Positions 53,979 through 62,747 of a stretch of 64,000 bases of DNA are shown here, one piece after another. This DNA comes from Duganella phyllosphaerae (GTDB taxonomy: Bacteria > Pseudomonadota > Gammaproteobacteria > Burkholderiales > Burkholderiaceae_D). The DNA lies in contig NZ_LROM01000147.1 in the NCBI RefSeq assembly GCF_001758785.1, positions 62,001-126,000 on the forward strand, given 5' to 3'. Within the stretch, counting starts at the first letter, position 1; each line of letters starts with the position of its first letter. Made by a program: the position numbers and the translations under genes. The notes under the pieces are model-generated. The model ran no database searches. It was not told the DNA's origin and saw only the letters and a program-made list of their open reading frames with translations.

Positions 53979-55385
53979 ATGGCCATCAATCCGCTTACCA
54001 GTTCCGCCAGCAACGCCGCCGGCGCTGCCGCCTCCCCGATCAGCGCCGACGTCTACAAGCGCGTCGAACAGACCATGCTGTCGCAAAACAATGGCGCCAC
54101 CAAGCTCAACGCCGCGCTCACCAGCAGCCAGACCAAGCTGTCGGGCCTGGGCCAGTTGCAAAGCGCGCTGTCGAATTTCCAGTCCATCGCTGCGGCGCTG
54201 ACCGGCAGCGGCCTGTCCACCTCGGCCGCCAGTTCCGATAAAACCGTGGCCACGTCCACGTCCACCGGCGGCGCCAAGGCCGGCACGTACGCGATCAATG
54301 TGCAGCAACTGGCGCAGGGCCAGTTTCTGACCAGTGCCGAGTTCAGTTCCGCCACCGCCAAGGTCGGCACCGGCGCGCCCACCACCGTCAAGATCGACTT
54401 CGGCACTGCCGGCGACAAGGGTTTCACCACCAACGGCACGGCGACCAGCAAGACCATTTCCATCGACAGCAGCAACAACACGGTCGAGGGCATCGCGGCC
54501 GCGTTCAAGGCGGCCGGCGTGGACGTCAAGGTGGAGAAGGGCGACGACGGCAAGGTGTCGTTGTCGATCGCCGGCCAGAGCGGCGAAGGCAACAGCATGC
54601 GCATCAGCGTCAGCGGCGACGCCGCGCTGAAAAACCTGCTCGGCTACGATCCCGACGAAAAAGGCAAGCAGGGCTTCAAGCAAACCACGGCCGCCCAGGA
54701 CGCCATCCTGACGGTCGATGGTAAAGAGATCAAGAGCGCGAGCAATACGCTGGACAAGAACAAGGGCATCGAGGGCGCCGCGCTCACGCTCACCGGCAAG
54801 GGCAAGGCCGACATCACCATCAGCCAGGACGCCAGCAAGATCGGCGATAACCTGAAAACCTTCGTGGCCGCCTACAATGACCTCAACGCCAAGCTGAAAA
54901 CCCTGTCCAGTGGCGCCCTCAAGGGCGATACCGCGATCGGCCAGGTCACCATGCAGATGGACCTGCTGCTCAAGACCGGGGGCGGCAACGTCTCGACGTC
55001 GGCGCTGGCGGCCGCTGGCGTGAGCCAAGGCAAGGACGGCAACCTGGTAATCGACGACAAGAAGATGCAGGCGGCGATTACGGCCGACTCGTCGCAGGTG
55101 GCCAAGCTGTTCACCAACGACGGCAAGGGCCTGGCCGACCTGATGGGCGCCAAGGCCAGGTCGTTTACCGATAAAAGCAGCGTGATCAGCCGCGAGACCA
55201 CCCAGGCCAACCGCGAACTCGACGCCACCAACACCAAGCGCGCCGCGCTGACCAAGGCGCTCACGGCCCAGGCCACCGCGCTGGCGGCGCTGTACTCGGC
55301 GCAGTCGCAGACCGGCACCGGCGGCGGCATGTTCGGCACCGGCGGCGCCGGGTCCACCGGCACGCTGTTCGATATGCTTGGCTGA
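53979..55385 (+). CDS. fliD: FliD-like flagellar filament cap protein
   Basis: A 468-residue protein matching flagellar hook-associated protein 2. The N-terminal FliD part runs from ADVYKRVEQTMLSQNNGATKLNAALTSSQTKLSGLGQLQSALSNFQSIAAAL, then a GTYAINVQQLAQGQFLTS stretch. The C-terminal part has FVAAYNDLNAKLKTLSSGALKGD, the FliD_C segment ADSSQVAKLFTNDGKGLADLM and a coiled-coil tail. A Gly/Thr-rich end (GTGGGMFGTGGAGSTGTLFDMLG) is unusual. It is exported by the flagellar type III route, without a signal peptide. No other flagellar gene is nearby, so it may be a second cap protein or a relocated single copy. Confidence 0.82.
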   Translation: MAINPLTSSASNAAGAAASPISADVYKRVEQTMLSQNNGATKLNAALTSSQTKLSGLGQLQSALSNFQSIAAALTGSGLSTSAASSDKTVATSTSTGGAKAGTYAINVQQLAQGQFLTSAEFSSATAKVGTGAPTTVKIDFGTAGDKGFTTNGTATSKTISIDSSNNTVEGIAAAFKAAGVDVKVEKGDDGKVSLSIAGQSGEGNSMRISVSGDAALKNLLGYDPDEKGKQGFKQTTAAQDAILTVDGKEIKSASNTLDKNKGIEGAALTLTGKGKADITISQDASKIGDNLKTFVAAYNDLNAKLKTLSSGALKGDTAIGQVTMQMDLLLKTGGGNVSTSALAAAGVSQGKDGNLVIDDKKMQAAITADSSQVAKLFTNDGKGLADLMGAKARSFTDKSSVISRETTQANRELDATNTKRAALTKALTAQATALAALYSAQSQTGTGGGMFGTGGAGSTGTLFDMLG

Positions 55386-55410
55386 AGGCGGGCCTGAAAT
55401 CCAAACGAAC

Positions 55411-55426
55411 CGCTTGCGCGCAAGCG
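55411..55426. repeat. 16-bp perfect palindrome downstream of fliD
   Basis: CGCTTGCGCGCAAGCG is its own reverse complement. It lies 26 nt after the fliD stop and 51 nt before the next gene. No T-run follows; it may be a weak terminator or a protein site. Confidence 0.45.
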
Positions 55427-55476
55427 TCCGATGCCCGATCATCACGGCTTGTGTATGAATCCCACTCGGAGGTGTT

Positions 55477-56583
55477 ATGGCAGGAAAGTTCGTTGGCGTG
55501 CTGGCGGTGGCAGGTTGGATGGTGACTGGCCTGGCGCAAGCCCAGGCGCAAGAGGAAAAAGTCCTCAACATCTATAACTGGTCCGACTATATCGCGGAAG
55601 ACACGGTCAAGAATTTCGAGAAAGAGACCGGCATCAAGGTGCGCTATGATGTTTTCGATAACAACGAAATCCTGAACTCCAAGCTCGTGGCCGGCAAATC
55701 GGGCTACGACGTCGTGGTGCCCACCGCCCAGTGGGCGCGCCTGCAAATCGAAGGCAAGCTGCTGCGCAAGCTCGACAAATCGAAGCTGCCCAACCTGAAA
55801 AACCTCGACCCGGCGATCCAGGCCAAGCTGGCCAGCATCGACCCGAACAACGAATACCTGGTGGACTGGCTGTGGGGTTACACCACGGTCGGCATCAACG
55901 TCAACAAAGTGAAGGCCGCGCTGGGCGGCATGCCGATGCCGGCCAATGCCTGGGACCTGGTGTTCGATCCCAAGTATGCCGCCAAGGTCAAGTCGTGCGG
56001 CGTGTCGTTCCTCGATTCGCCGTCCGAAGTGCTGCCTGCCGCGCTGATGTACTTGGGCAAACCGGCGTACTCGAAGAGCGCCGCCGACTACGCGGAAGCG
56101 GGCAAGCTGCTGCAAACCATCCGTCCCAACGTCACCTTGTTCAGCTCGTCGGGTTACATCAACGACATGGCCAATGGCGCGGTGTGCGTGGCGCTGGGCT
56201 GGTCCGGTGATATCAACATCGCCCGTCAACGCGCGCTGGACGCCAAGAACGGTAACGTGATCGAAGTGCTGGTGCCGAAAACCCCGGCCGCGCTGGTGTT
56301 CGACACCATGGCCATCCCGGCCGACGCCCCGCACCCGAACAACGCCCACCTGTGGATCAACTACATCATGCGCCCCGAAGTGCATGCCAGCCTGACCAAC
56401 AAGGTGTTCTACGCCAATCCGAATACGGCCAGCATGAAGTTCGTGCGCAAGGATATCGCCGGCAACAAGACCATCTTCCTGTCCGATGCCGACAAGCAGC
56501 GCATGGCGGCGCCGGAAGCGGTGCCAGCCGATATCCGCCGCGTGATTACGCGCACGTACACCAAGTTCAAGACCGGCCGCTAG
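55477..56583 (+). CDS. potF: Polyamine ABC transporter substrate-binding protein (PotF-like)
   Basis: A 368-residue periplasmic binding protein for putrescine or spermidine. The signal peptide ends at AQAQAQE (about residue 26). Mature-protein motifs are VLNIYNWSDYIAEDTVKNFEKETGIKVRYDVFDNNEIL, GYDVVVPTAQWARLQ and YLVDWLWGYTTVGINVNKV, typical of the PotF branch. A GGAGG site precedes the ATG. The permease and ATPase genes are not adjacent, so it must rely on a system encoded elsewhere. PotF rather than PotD is favoured by length and sequence, not proven. Confidence 0.87.
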   Translation: MAGKFVGVLAVAGWMVTGLAQAQAQEEKVLNIYNWSDYIAEDTVKNFEKETGIKVRYDVFDNNEILNSKLVAGKSGYDVVVPTAQWARLQIEGKLLRKLDKSKLPNLKNLDPAIQAKLASIDPNNEYLVDWLWGYTTVGINVNKVKAALGGMPMPANAWDLVFDPKYAAKVKSCGVSFLDSPSEVLPAALMYLGKPAYSKSAADYAEAGKLLQTIRPNVTLFSSSGYINDMANGAVCVALGWSGDINIARQRALDAKNGNVIEVLVPKTPAALVFDTMAIPADAPHPNNAHLWINYIMRPEVHASLTNKVFYANPNTASMKFVRKDIAGNKTIFLSDADKQRMAAPEAVPADIRRVITRTYTKFKTGR

Positions 56584-56610
56584 ATCCGGTCCGCATCGGC
56601 GGACCGCCAC

Positions 56611-56704
56611 GTAGGCGGGAATCCAATTTTTGCGCGCCGGGTTGGCTCAAGCCAAGGTCAACCTTGTTCGACGACACTGGATTCCCGCCTGCGCGGGAAT
56701 GACG
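56611..56704. repeat. REP-like inverted repeat pair downstream of potF
   Basis: GTAGGCGGGAATCCAA at 56611-56626 is answered by TGGATTCCCGCCTGC at 56678-56692. The right copy forms its own hairpin, ATTCCCGC-ctgc-GCGGGAAT (56681-56700). This core is a dispersed palindromic repeat in many proteobacterial genomes. A decayed relative lies near 45508-45528. Confidence 0.65.
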
Positions 56705-56722
56705 AATCTGCCGCTACTGGAC

Positions 56723-57187
56723 CTACTTGACCAGGTCCGCGCTCATCACCGCCTTCAAATACACACTGCCCGGATCCCCCGGCTCGCGCTGCGAAAACCA
56801 CCACGCGCTGGCCTTGCGGATATCCCAGTCCAGGTCTTCGCCTGCCAGCAGCAGCGCTGCCACCATGCCCAGCGTGGGTTGATGGCCCACCACCAGCACC
56901 GAATCCTTGTTGCCCGGCCAGTTGACCGCTTTCAGGACGTCGGCCGGGTCGGCGCCGGGCGCCAGGTCGGTGTGGAGCTTGAACTTGCGGCCCAGCGCTT
57001 CCACCGTCTGCAGCGTGCGCACGGCCGGGCTGGCCAGGATGCGGCAGCTGTCCGGTAGTTGCGAGTCGAGCCACTGGCCCATGCGGCGCGCCTGCTTGAC
57101 GCCCTTGCCGGTCAGCGCGCGTTCCAGATCGGACATGCCGGGCGCCGGGTCTTCGGCCTCCGCATGACGCCACAAAATCAGATCCAT
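56723..57187 (-). CDS. sixA: Phosphohistidine phosphatase SixA
   Basis: A 154-residue histidine phosphatase. The catalytic RHG-type motif is RHAEAE at residues about 7-12, and the second histidine lies in VLVVGHQPTLGMVAALLLAG (about 100). SixA proteins remove phosphate from histidine on phosphorelay proteins, in E. coli including the nitrogen-PTS protein NPr. It follows ppk1 by 15 nt on the same strand, so it is probably the second gene of a PhoB-controlled ppk1-sixA operon. Confidence 0.9.
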   Translation of the reverse strand: MDLILWRHAEAEDPAPGMSDLERALTGKGVKQARRMGQWLDSQLPDSCRILASPAVRTLQTVEALGRKFKLHTDLAPGADPADVLKAVNWPGNKDSVLVVGHQPTLGMVAALLLAGEDLDWDIRKASAWWFSQREPGDPGSVYLKAVMSADLVK

Positions 57188-57202
57188 GTGTTTCTCCTAT
57201 GG

Positions 57203-59296
57203 TTACTCGAGATGGCTGCCAGGCGTCCCAAGCGAGTCCATCAAATACTGTTGCGCTGAAAAGCCGCCTTGCTTGCCGCGCGGTTTGCGGCGCTGGTAGT
57301 GGCCATCCGGTTCCAGTTCCCAGGCATTGCGGTTGTCCTTCAGATACGGGTTCAACCCTTCCGACATCACGCGCCGCTTGAGCGACTTGTCCAGGATCGG
57401 GAAGGCCACCTCGATGCGGCGGAACAGGTTGCGGCTCATCCAGTCCGCGCTCGACAGCATGACGTCGTGCGCCAGGTCGTTGCGGAAGTAGTAAATCCGG
57501 CTGTGTTCGAGGAAGCGGCCGATGATCGAGCGTACCTTGATGTTTTCCGACAGTCCCGGCACGCCCGGCTTGAGGGTGCAGGCGCCGCGCACGATCAGGT
57601 CGATCTTGACGCCGTCCTTGGACGCGGCGTACAGCGCGCGGATCACCGATTCGTCCACCAGCGCGTTCATCTTAACAATAATCCGCCCCGGACGCCCGGC
57701 CCGTGCAATGCGCGCCTCGTTGCGGATCGCCTTGATGATCTCGTTCTGCAGGGCGAACGGCGCCAGCCATAAATGGTTGAGGCGGTGCGGCTTGGTCAGG
57801 CTGGTCAGGTGGATGAACACTTCGTTTACCTCCTGGCTGATGCCCGGATGGCAAGTCAGCAGGCCGAAGTCGGTATAGAACTTGGTGGTGGTGGGGTGGT
57901 AGTTGCCGGTGCCCAGGTGGGCGTAATACTTCAGCTTGCCTTCCTCGCGGCGGATCACCAGCGCCACCTTGGCGTGGGTTTTCAGGCCCACCACGCCATA
58001 CACGACCTGGGCGCCGGCCTGCTCGAGCTTGTCGGCCCAGTTGATATTGGCCTCTTCGTCGAAGCGTGCCTTCAGCTCGACGATCACGGTCACTTCCTTG
58101 CCGGCGCGCGCGGCCGTGATCAGGGCTTCCATCAGGTCGGAATTCATGCCGGTGCGGTAAATCGTCTGCTTGATCGCCACCACGGCAGGGTCGTGCGCTG
58201 CGCTGCGAATAAAGTCGATCACGGTCTGGAACGACTGGAACGGGTGGTGCAGCAAGATGTCATGTGCGCGCAGGGCGGCGAAGATGTCGGCGCTGCCCGG
58301 CTTTTGCGCATTGCCGGGGAAGAAAGGCGTGAAGCGCAGCGACGGATCATCCACGTGATCCATGATCTCGGTGAGCCGCACCAGGTTGACCGGGCCGTTC
58401 ACCGCATACAGCCGGCTTTGCTGCAGGCCGAACTGGTCGAGCAGGAATTGCGACAGTTCGGGCGGGCAATTGATCGCCACTTCCAGCCGCACCGACGTGC
58501 CGAACTGGCGGCCCTGCAACTCGCCTTTGAGCGCCTGGCGCAGGTTTTTCACTTCATCCTCGTCCACCCACAGGTCGCTGTCACGGGTGACGCGGAACTG
58601 CGAATAGGCGATCACTTCGCGGCCGGCGAACAAATCCGAGATATGCGCGTGGATCACCGACGAGAGCAGGCAGAACGAAATGCCGCCACGGTCGGACAGG
58701 TCGTCGGGCAGTCGGATCACGCGCGGCAGCACCCGTGGCGCCTTCAGAATCGCAATCGCCGTGCCGCGTCCGAAGGCATCCTTGCCCGACAGCGAGACGA
58801 TGAAATTGAGGCTCTTGTTGACCACCTGCGGAAACGGGTGGGCCGGATCGAGGCCGATCGGGGTCAGCAGCGGACGCACCTCGGTATCGAAATATTCCTT
58901 GACCCACGCGCGTTCGGCGTCGGTGCGCTCGTTGTGGCGGACCAGGTGCACGCCGCTGGCGGCCAGCTGGGGCAGTACTTCCTGGTTGAGAATATTGTAT
59001 TGGTCGGTGACCAGCGCGTGGCATTCGTTGCTGATGCGGGAGAGGGTGGCAAGCAGGGCGGGGTGGGTGGCCAGCACGCCGTCGGTGCCGGCGGCGGCCA
59101 GCAGGCTGGCGACGCGTACTTCAAAGAATTCATCGAGGTTGCTGCTGGCAATGCATAAGTAGCGCAAGCGCTCGAGCAAGGGAATGCTTTTGTCTTCGGC
59201 TTGCGCCAGCACCCGGCGGTTGAACATCAGTTGCGACAGCTCGCGGTCGAGGAACGCGGAATTCTTGCCGACTTCGGCATGCACATCAGGCTTCAT
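57203..59296 (-). CDS. ppk1: Polyphosphate kinase 1
   Basis: A 697-residue enzyme that polymerises the gamma-phosphate of ATP into polyphosphate. The N-terminus has FLDRELSQLMFNRRVLAQAED and the ERLRYLCIASSNLDEFFEVRV helix; the catalytic core has the autophosphorylated His in LKTHAKVALVIRREEGKLKYYAHLGTGNYHP (His near residue 440) and a second conserved region DVMLSSADWMSRNLFRRIE. It diverges from pstS. A PhoB-type repeat with a correctly spaced -10 lies 66-99 bp upstream, so induction in phosphate starvation is likely. Confidence 0.95.
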   Translation of the reverse strand: MKPDVHAEVGKNSAFLDRELSQLMFNRRVLAQAEDKSIPLLERLRYLCIASSNLDEFFEVRVASLLAAAGTDGVLATHPALLATLSRISNECHALVTDQYNILNQEVLPQLAASGVHLVRHNERTDAERAWVKEYFDTEVRPLLTPIGLDPAHPFPQVVNKSLNFIVSLSGKDAFGRGTAIAILKAPRVLPRVIRLPDDLSDRGGISFCLLSSVIHAHISDLFAGREVIAYSQFRVTRDSDLWVDEDEVKNLRQALKGELQGRQFGTSVRLEVAINCPPELSQFLLDQFGLQQSRLYAVNGPVNLVRLTEIMDHVDDPSLRFTPFFPGNAQKPGSADIFAALRAHDILLHHPFQSFQTVIDFIRSAAHDPAVVAIKQTIYRTGMNSDLMEALITAARAGKEVTVIVELKARFDEEANINWADKLEQAGAQVVYGVVGLKTHAKVALVIRREEGKLKYYAHLGTGNYHPTTTKFYTDFGLLTCHPGISQEVNEVFIHLTSLTKPHRLNHLWLAPFALQNEIIKAIRNEARIARAGRPGRIIVKMNALVDESVIRALYAASKDGVKIDLIVRGACTLKPGVPGLSENIKVRSIIGRFLEHSRIYYFRNDLAHDVMLSSADWMSRNLFRRIEVAFPILDKSLKRRVMSEGLNPYLKDNRNAWELEPDGHYQRRKPRGKQGGFSAQQYLMDSLGTPGSHLE

Positions 59297-59361
59297 GTCT
59301 CTTTGGTCACTTTGCAGTTAAGGTCATTCTATTCTGTAATCCAACAGAGTAATGATGCAAC

Positions 59362-59395
59362 AGTGTAAAGACCAATTATGACAAGTTTGTGACAA
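59362..59395 (-). promoter_or_regulatory. Pho box and -10 of the ppk1 promoter
   Basis: Read leftward, TTGTCAC-AAAC-TTGTCAT (59395-59378) is a 7-4-7 direct repeat close to the PhoB consensus. Ten nucleotides later comes TACACT (59367-59362) as a -10. This is the standard layout of a PhoB-activated promoter that lacks a -35. The ppk1 start is 65 nt further on. Confidence 0.75.
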
Positions 59396-59409
59396 ACCGG
59401 GAAACCCGG

Positions 59410-59459
59410 CTGTCATAAAGCCGAAATTTGGCTCGTCATATATGACATGCAGCTGTCAC
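59410..59459. promoter_or_regulatory. Extra PhoB half-sites between ppk1 and pstS
   Basis: CTGTCAT (59410-59416), TCGTCAT (59433-59439) and CTGTCAC (59453-59459), with an inverted TATGACA between, are isolated half-sites spaced 20-23 bp. Spacing is not the strict 11-bp period, so they may bind PhoB weakly or cooperatively. Confidence 0.4.
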
Positions 59460-59550
59460 AATCGCGGTATTGCTTCATGACACATACCTGTTTTCATAGG
59501 GCAGAGAGGCCTGACGCGGTAAAAAACTTCTCTTTGGACATTTTTTCACG

Positions 59551-59584
59551 ATGTCATAAACCTGTCATATTGGCCGGTTAGACT
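59551..59584 (+). promoter_or_regulatory. Pho box and -10 of the pst operon
   Basis: ATGTCAT-AAAC-CTGTCAT (59551-59568) is a near-consensus PhoB box. TAGACT (59579-59584), 10 nt downstream, is the likely -10. A further CTGTCAT half-site lies at 59600-59606 in the leader before pstS. Confidence 0.85.
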
Positions 59585-59622
59585 TCGCAGCATCCTAACC
59601 TGTCATAACAAAGGACTTTGAA

Positions 59623-60669
59623 ATGCGAATGAAACAACTGATCTCTTCCCTGGTAGTCGGTGCCTGCGCCATGATGGCTCTCTCGTCCGCTGCCACCGCT
59701 TCCGATATGACCGGCGCCGGCGCGACCTTCCCGTACCCAATCTATGCAAAATGGGCTGAGACCTACAAAGCTTCCACCGGCAATGGCCTGAACTACCAGT
59801 CCGTCGGTTCGGGTGCCGGCATCAAGCAAATCAAAGCCAAGACCGTCGATTTCGGCGCCTCCGATGCCCCAATGAAGGCAGAAGACCTGGACGCCGAAGG
59901 CCTGATGCAGTTCCCGGCCATCATGGGCGGCGTGGTGACCGTAGTCAACGTGCCAGGCCTGACCCCGGGTCAACTGAAACTGACCGGCCCGATCGTGGCC
60001 GACATCTACCTGGGCAAGATCACCAAGTGGAACGATGCCGGCATCGCCGCCATCAACCCGGGCGTCAAGCTGCCAGCCGAAGACATCACCGTGGTGCACC
60101 GCGCCGACGGTTCGGGCACCTCGTTCCTGTTCACCGACTACCTGTCGAAAACCAGCCCTGACTTCAAATCGAAGATCGGCGCCGGCACCGCAGTGAAGTG
60201 GATCGTGGGCGTGGGCGGCAAGGGTAACGAAGGCGTTGCCGCCAACGTGCAGCGTATCAAGGGTTCGATCGGTTACGTCGAGTGGGCGTACGCCAAGAAG
60301 AACAAGATGCAGCACACCCAGCTGAAAAACAAGGACGGCAACTTCATGCAGCCTGACGACGAGTTCTTCAAGGCCGCTGCTGCCAACGCCGAGTGGACCA
60401 AGACCCCGGGCTTCGGCGTGGTGCTGACCGACCAGGCGGGTAAAAACTCGTGGCCGATCACCGGCGTGTCGTTCATCCTTATGCACAAAGTGCAGCCGGA
60501 CGCCAACAAGGGCAAGGAAGTCGTCAAGTTCTTCGACTGGGCCTTCAAGAACGGCGGCAAGTCGGCTGTCGAACTGGACTACGTACCACTGCCTGACTCG
60601 GTTGTGAAACTGGTGCAGGAATCGTGGAAAGCCAACCTGAAAGACGCTTCGGGCAAGGCACTGTACTAA
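59623..60669 (+). CDS. pstS: Phosphate ABC transporter substrate-binding protein PstS
   Basis: A 348-residue periplasmic phosphate-binding protein. The signal peptide ends at SSAATAS (about residue 27), and the mature part begins DMTGAGATFPYPIYAKWAETY, the classic PstS phosphate-site start. Further ligand segments are FGASDAPMKAEDL and VHRADGSGTSFLFTDYLS. An AAAGGA site precedes the ATG at 59623. It is the first gene of the pst operon under a Pho box; a hairpin after it probably favours its higher expression over the permease genes. Confidence 0.96.
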   Translation: MRMKQLISSLVVGACAMMALSSAATASDMTGAGATFPYPIYAKWAETYKASTGNGLNYQSVGSGAGIKQIKAKTVDFGASDAPMKAEDLDAEGLMQFPAIMGGVVTVVNVPGLTPGQLKLTGPIVADIYLGKITKWNDAGIAAINPGVKLPAEDITVVHRADGSGTSFLFTDYLSKTSPDFKSKIGAGTAVKWIVGVGGKGNEGVAANVQRIKGSIGYVEWAYAKKNKMQHTQLKNKDGNFMQPDDEFFKAAAANAEWTKTPGFGVVLTDQAGKNSWPITGVSFILMHKVQPDANKGKEVVKFFDWAFKNGGKSAVELDYVPLPDSVVKLVQESWKANLKDASGKALY

Positions 60670-60715
60670 GACCCTGATTCCCTTCACCGCCGCATCATCG
60701 GGCGGTGAGGGGGTT

Positions 60716-60747
60716 AGCCTGCGATGCCCATGTGGACATCGCAGGCT
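60716..60747 (+). promoter_or_regulatory. Stem-loop between pstS and pstC
   Basis: AGCCTGCGATG (60716-60726) pairs exactly with CATCGCAGGCT (60737-60747), with an inner CCA/TGG. No T-run follows. A smaller ACCGCC/GGCGGT hairpin precedes it. The structure probably stabilises the pstS message end or limits read-through. Confidence 0.65.
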
Positions 60748-60771
60748 AGCTTACCTTCCCGAGATAACAAT

Positions 60772-61818
60772 ATGAGCGCTGACATCACTTCCACGCCAAT
60801 TCCAAAACCGGAGCCGGCCTCGCAGTTTTCTACCGCGCAGGCCACCGCCGCTGACCAAGCCGCCATGCAGTCGATGATGCGGACCATGCGCAAGCAGCGC
60901 ATCCAGGATTTCATCTTCCACAAGACCACCATGCTGTTCGCCCTGTCGGTGCTGCTGGTGCTGCTCGGCATTATCATCTCGCTCATGGTCGGCGCCTGGC
61001 CGGCCTTCAAGGAGTTCGGCCCCGGCTTCATCACCCGCGTGGAGTGGGACCCGGTCAACGACCAGTACGGCGCCATGATCGCCATCGTCGGCACCCTGGC
61101 CACCTCCGGCATCGCCCTGCTGATCGCGTTCCCGATCAGCTTTGGCATCGCGCTGTTCCTCACCGAAATTTGCCCCGCCTCGCTGCGCCGCCCGCTCGGT
61201 ACCGCGGTCGAACTGCTGGCCGGCGTGCCGTCGATCATCTACGGCATGTGGGGCCTGTTCGTGTTCGCGCCGCTGTTCGGCGACTACGTGCAGCCGTTCC
61301 TGAAAAGCACCCTGGGCGTGCTGCCGATCATCGGACCCTTCTTCAGCGGCCCGACCATGGGCATCGGCATCCTGACCGCCGCCCTGATCCTGGCCGTGAT
61401 GATCATCCCGTTCATCTCGTCGGTGATGCGCGACGTGTTCGAGATCGTGCCGGCGGTACTGAAGGAATCGGCTTACGGTCTGGGCTGCACCCGCTGGGAA
61501 GTGGTGCGCAAGATCGTGTTGCCATATACCAAGACCGGCGTGGTCGGCGGCGTGATGCTGGGCCTGGGCCGCGCCCTGGGCGAGACCATGGCGGTAACGT
61601 TTGTGATCGGTAACGCCAACAAGCTGTCGTTCTCGCTGTTCGCTGCCGGTAACTCGATTGCCTCCACCCTGGCCAACGAATTCGCCGAATCGGACACCGT
61701 GCTGCACACCTCCTCGCTGTTTGCGCTGGCACTGATCCTGTTTGTCATCACCTTTATCGTCCTGTCCGCCGCCAAGCTGATGTTGGTTGGCATGTCCCGC
61801 AAGGAAGGCCTCAAATGA
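60772..61818 (+). CDS. pstC: Phosphate ABC transporter permease PstC
   Basis: A 348-residue inner-membrane permease with about six membrane segments. An N-terminal cytoplasmic stretch of about 60 residues (Ala/Gln-rich) precedes the first helix (TMLFALSVLLVLLGIIISLMVG). The permease segments ELLAGVPSIIYGMWGLFVFAP and the VPAVLKESAYGLGCTRWEVVRKIVLP loop identify PstC. I start at ATG 60772; a longer version begins inside the intercistronic hairpin. It overlaps pstA by 4 nt. Confidence 0.95.
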   Translation: MSADITSTPIPKPEPASQFSTAQATAADQAAMQSMMRTMRKQRIQDFIFHKTTMLFALSVLLVLLGIIISLMVGAWPAFKEFGPGFITRVEWDPVNDQYGAMIAIVGTLATSGIALLIAFPISFGIALFLTEICPASLRRPLGTAVELLAGVPSIIYGMWGLFVFAPLFGDYVQPFLKSTLGVLPIIGPFFSGPTMGIGILTAALILAVMIIPFISSVMRDVFEIVPAVLKESAYGLGCTRWEVVRKIVLPYTKTGVVGGVMLGLGRALGETMAVTFVIGNANKLSFSLFAAGNSIASTLANEFAESDTVLHTSSLFALALILFVITFIVLSAAKLMLVGMSRKEGLK

Positions 61819-62702
61819 ACCAAGCCGCCATCAACCCGCAGGAACCGATCGTTCCGATGAACAAGGTGTACCGCAAGCGCCTGTTCCGTCACCGCATGGG
61901 GATCGCCATGTCGGTGCTGGCGATGTCGCTGGGCCTGGCCGTGCTGGCCTGGATCCTGATCACGCTGATCATCAACGGCTTCTCGGCCCTGTCGGTCAAC
62001 ATGTTCACCGAGAGCACCCCGGCGCCGGGCAGCGAAGGCGGCGGTCTGGCCAACGCCATCTTCGGCAGCTTCATGATCGTCGGTCTGTCCACGCTGGTGA
62101 GCACGCCGATCGGCATCCTGGCCGGCATGTACCTCGCCGAGTACGGCAACGAGAACAAGCTGGCCGCTGTCACCCGCTTTGTGACCGACATCATGCTGTC
62201 GGCGCCGTCGATCGTGATCGGCATGTTCGTGTGGGCCGCTTACGTGGCCACCACCAACCATTACTCCGGTTATGCCGGTTCGATCGCGCTGGCCCTGATC
62301 GCCGTGCCGGTCGTGGTGCGCACCACCGACAACATGCTGCGCCTGGTACCGAGCAGCCTGCTGGAAGCGGCGTTTGCCCTCGGCGCGCCGCGCTGGAAGG
62401 TGGCGATGACGGTGCGCCTGCGCGCCGTGAAAGCCGGCGTGATCACCGGTGTGCTGCTGGCCGTGGCCCGCATCTCGGGTGAGACCGCGCCGCTGCTGTT
62501 CACCGCCCTGAACAACCAGTTCTTCAGCAAGGACATGAACGGCCCGATGGCCAACCTGCCGGTGGTGATTTACGGCTTCGCCATGAGCCCGTACGACAAC
62601 TGGCGCGAACTGGCCTGGGGCGGTGCGCTGCTGGTCACCTTCAGTGTGCTGGCGCTTAACATCATCTCGCGCACCATGTTCTCCCAAAAAATTCCGAATT
62701 AA
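61815..62702 (+). CDS. pstA: Phosphate ABC transporter permease PstA
   Basis: A 295-residue inner-membrane permease, partner of PstC. Typical parts are IFGSFMIVGLSTLVSTPIGILAGMYLAEYG, MLSAPSIVIGMFVWAAYV and VPSSLLEAAFALGAPRWKVAMTVRL, followed by RISGETAPLLFTALNNQFFS. The ATGA overlap with pstC gives tight coupling. pstB follows 45 nt after its stop. Confidence 0.95.
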   Translation: MNQAAINPQEPIVPMNKVYRKRLFRHRMGIAMSVLAMSLGLAVLAWILITLIINGFSALSVNMFTESTPAPGSEGGGLANAIFGSFMIVGLSTLVSTPIGILAGMYLAEYGNENKLAAVTRFVTDIMLSAPSIVIGMFVWAAYVATTNHYSGYAGSIALALIAVPVVVRTTDNMLRLVPSSLLEAAFALGAPRWKVAMTVRLRAVKAGVITGVLLAVARISGETAPLLFTALNNQFFSKDMNGPMANLPVVIYGFAMSPYDNWRELAWGGALLVTFSVLALNIISRTMFSQKIPN

Positions 62703-62747
62703 TTCGACGAAATAATTAGCGACCACTTATAAAGCGATCGATACATA

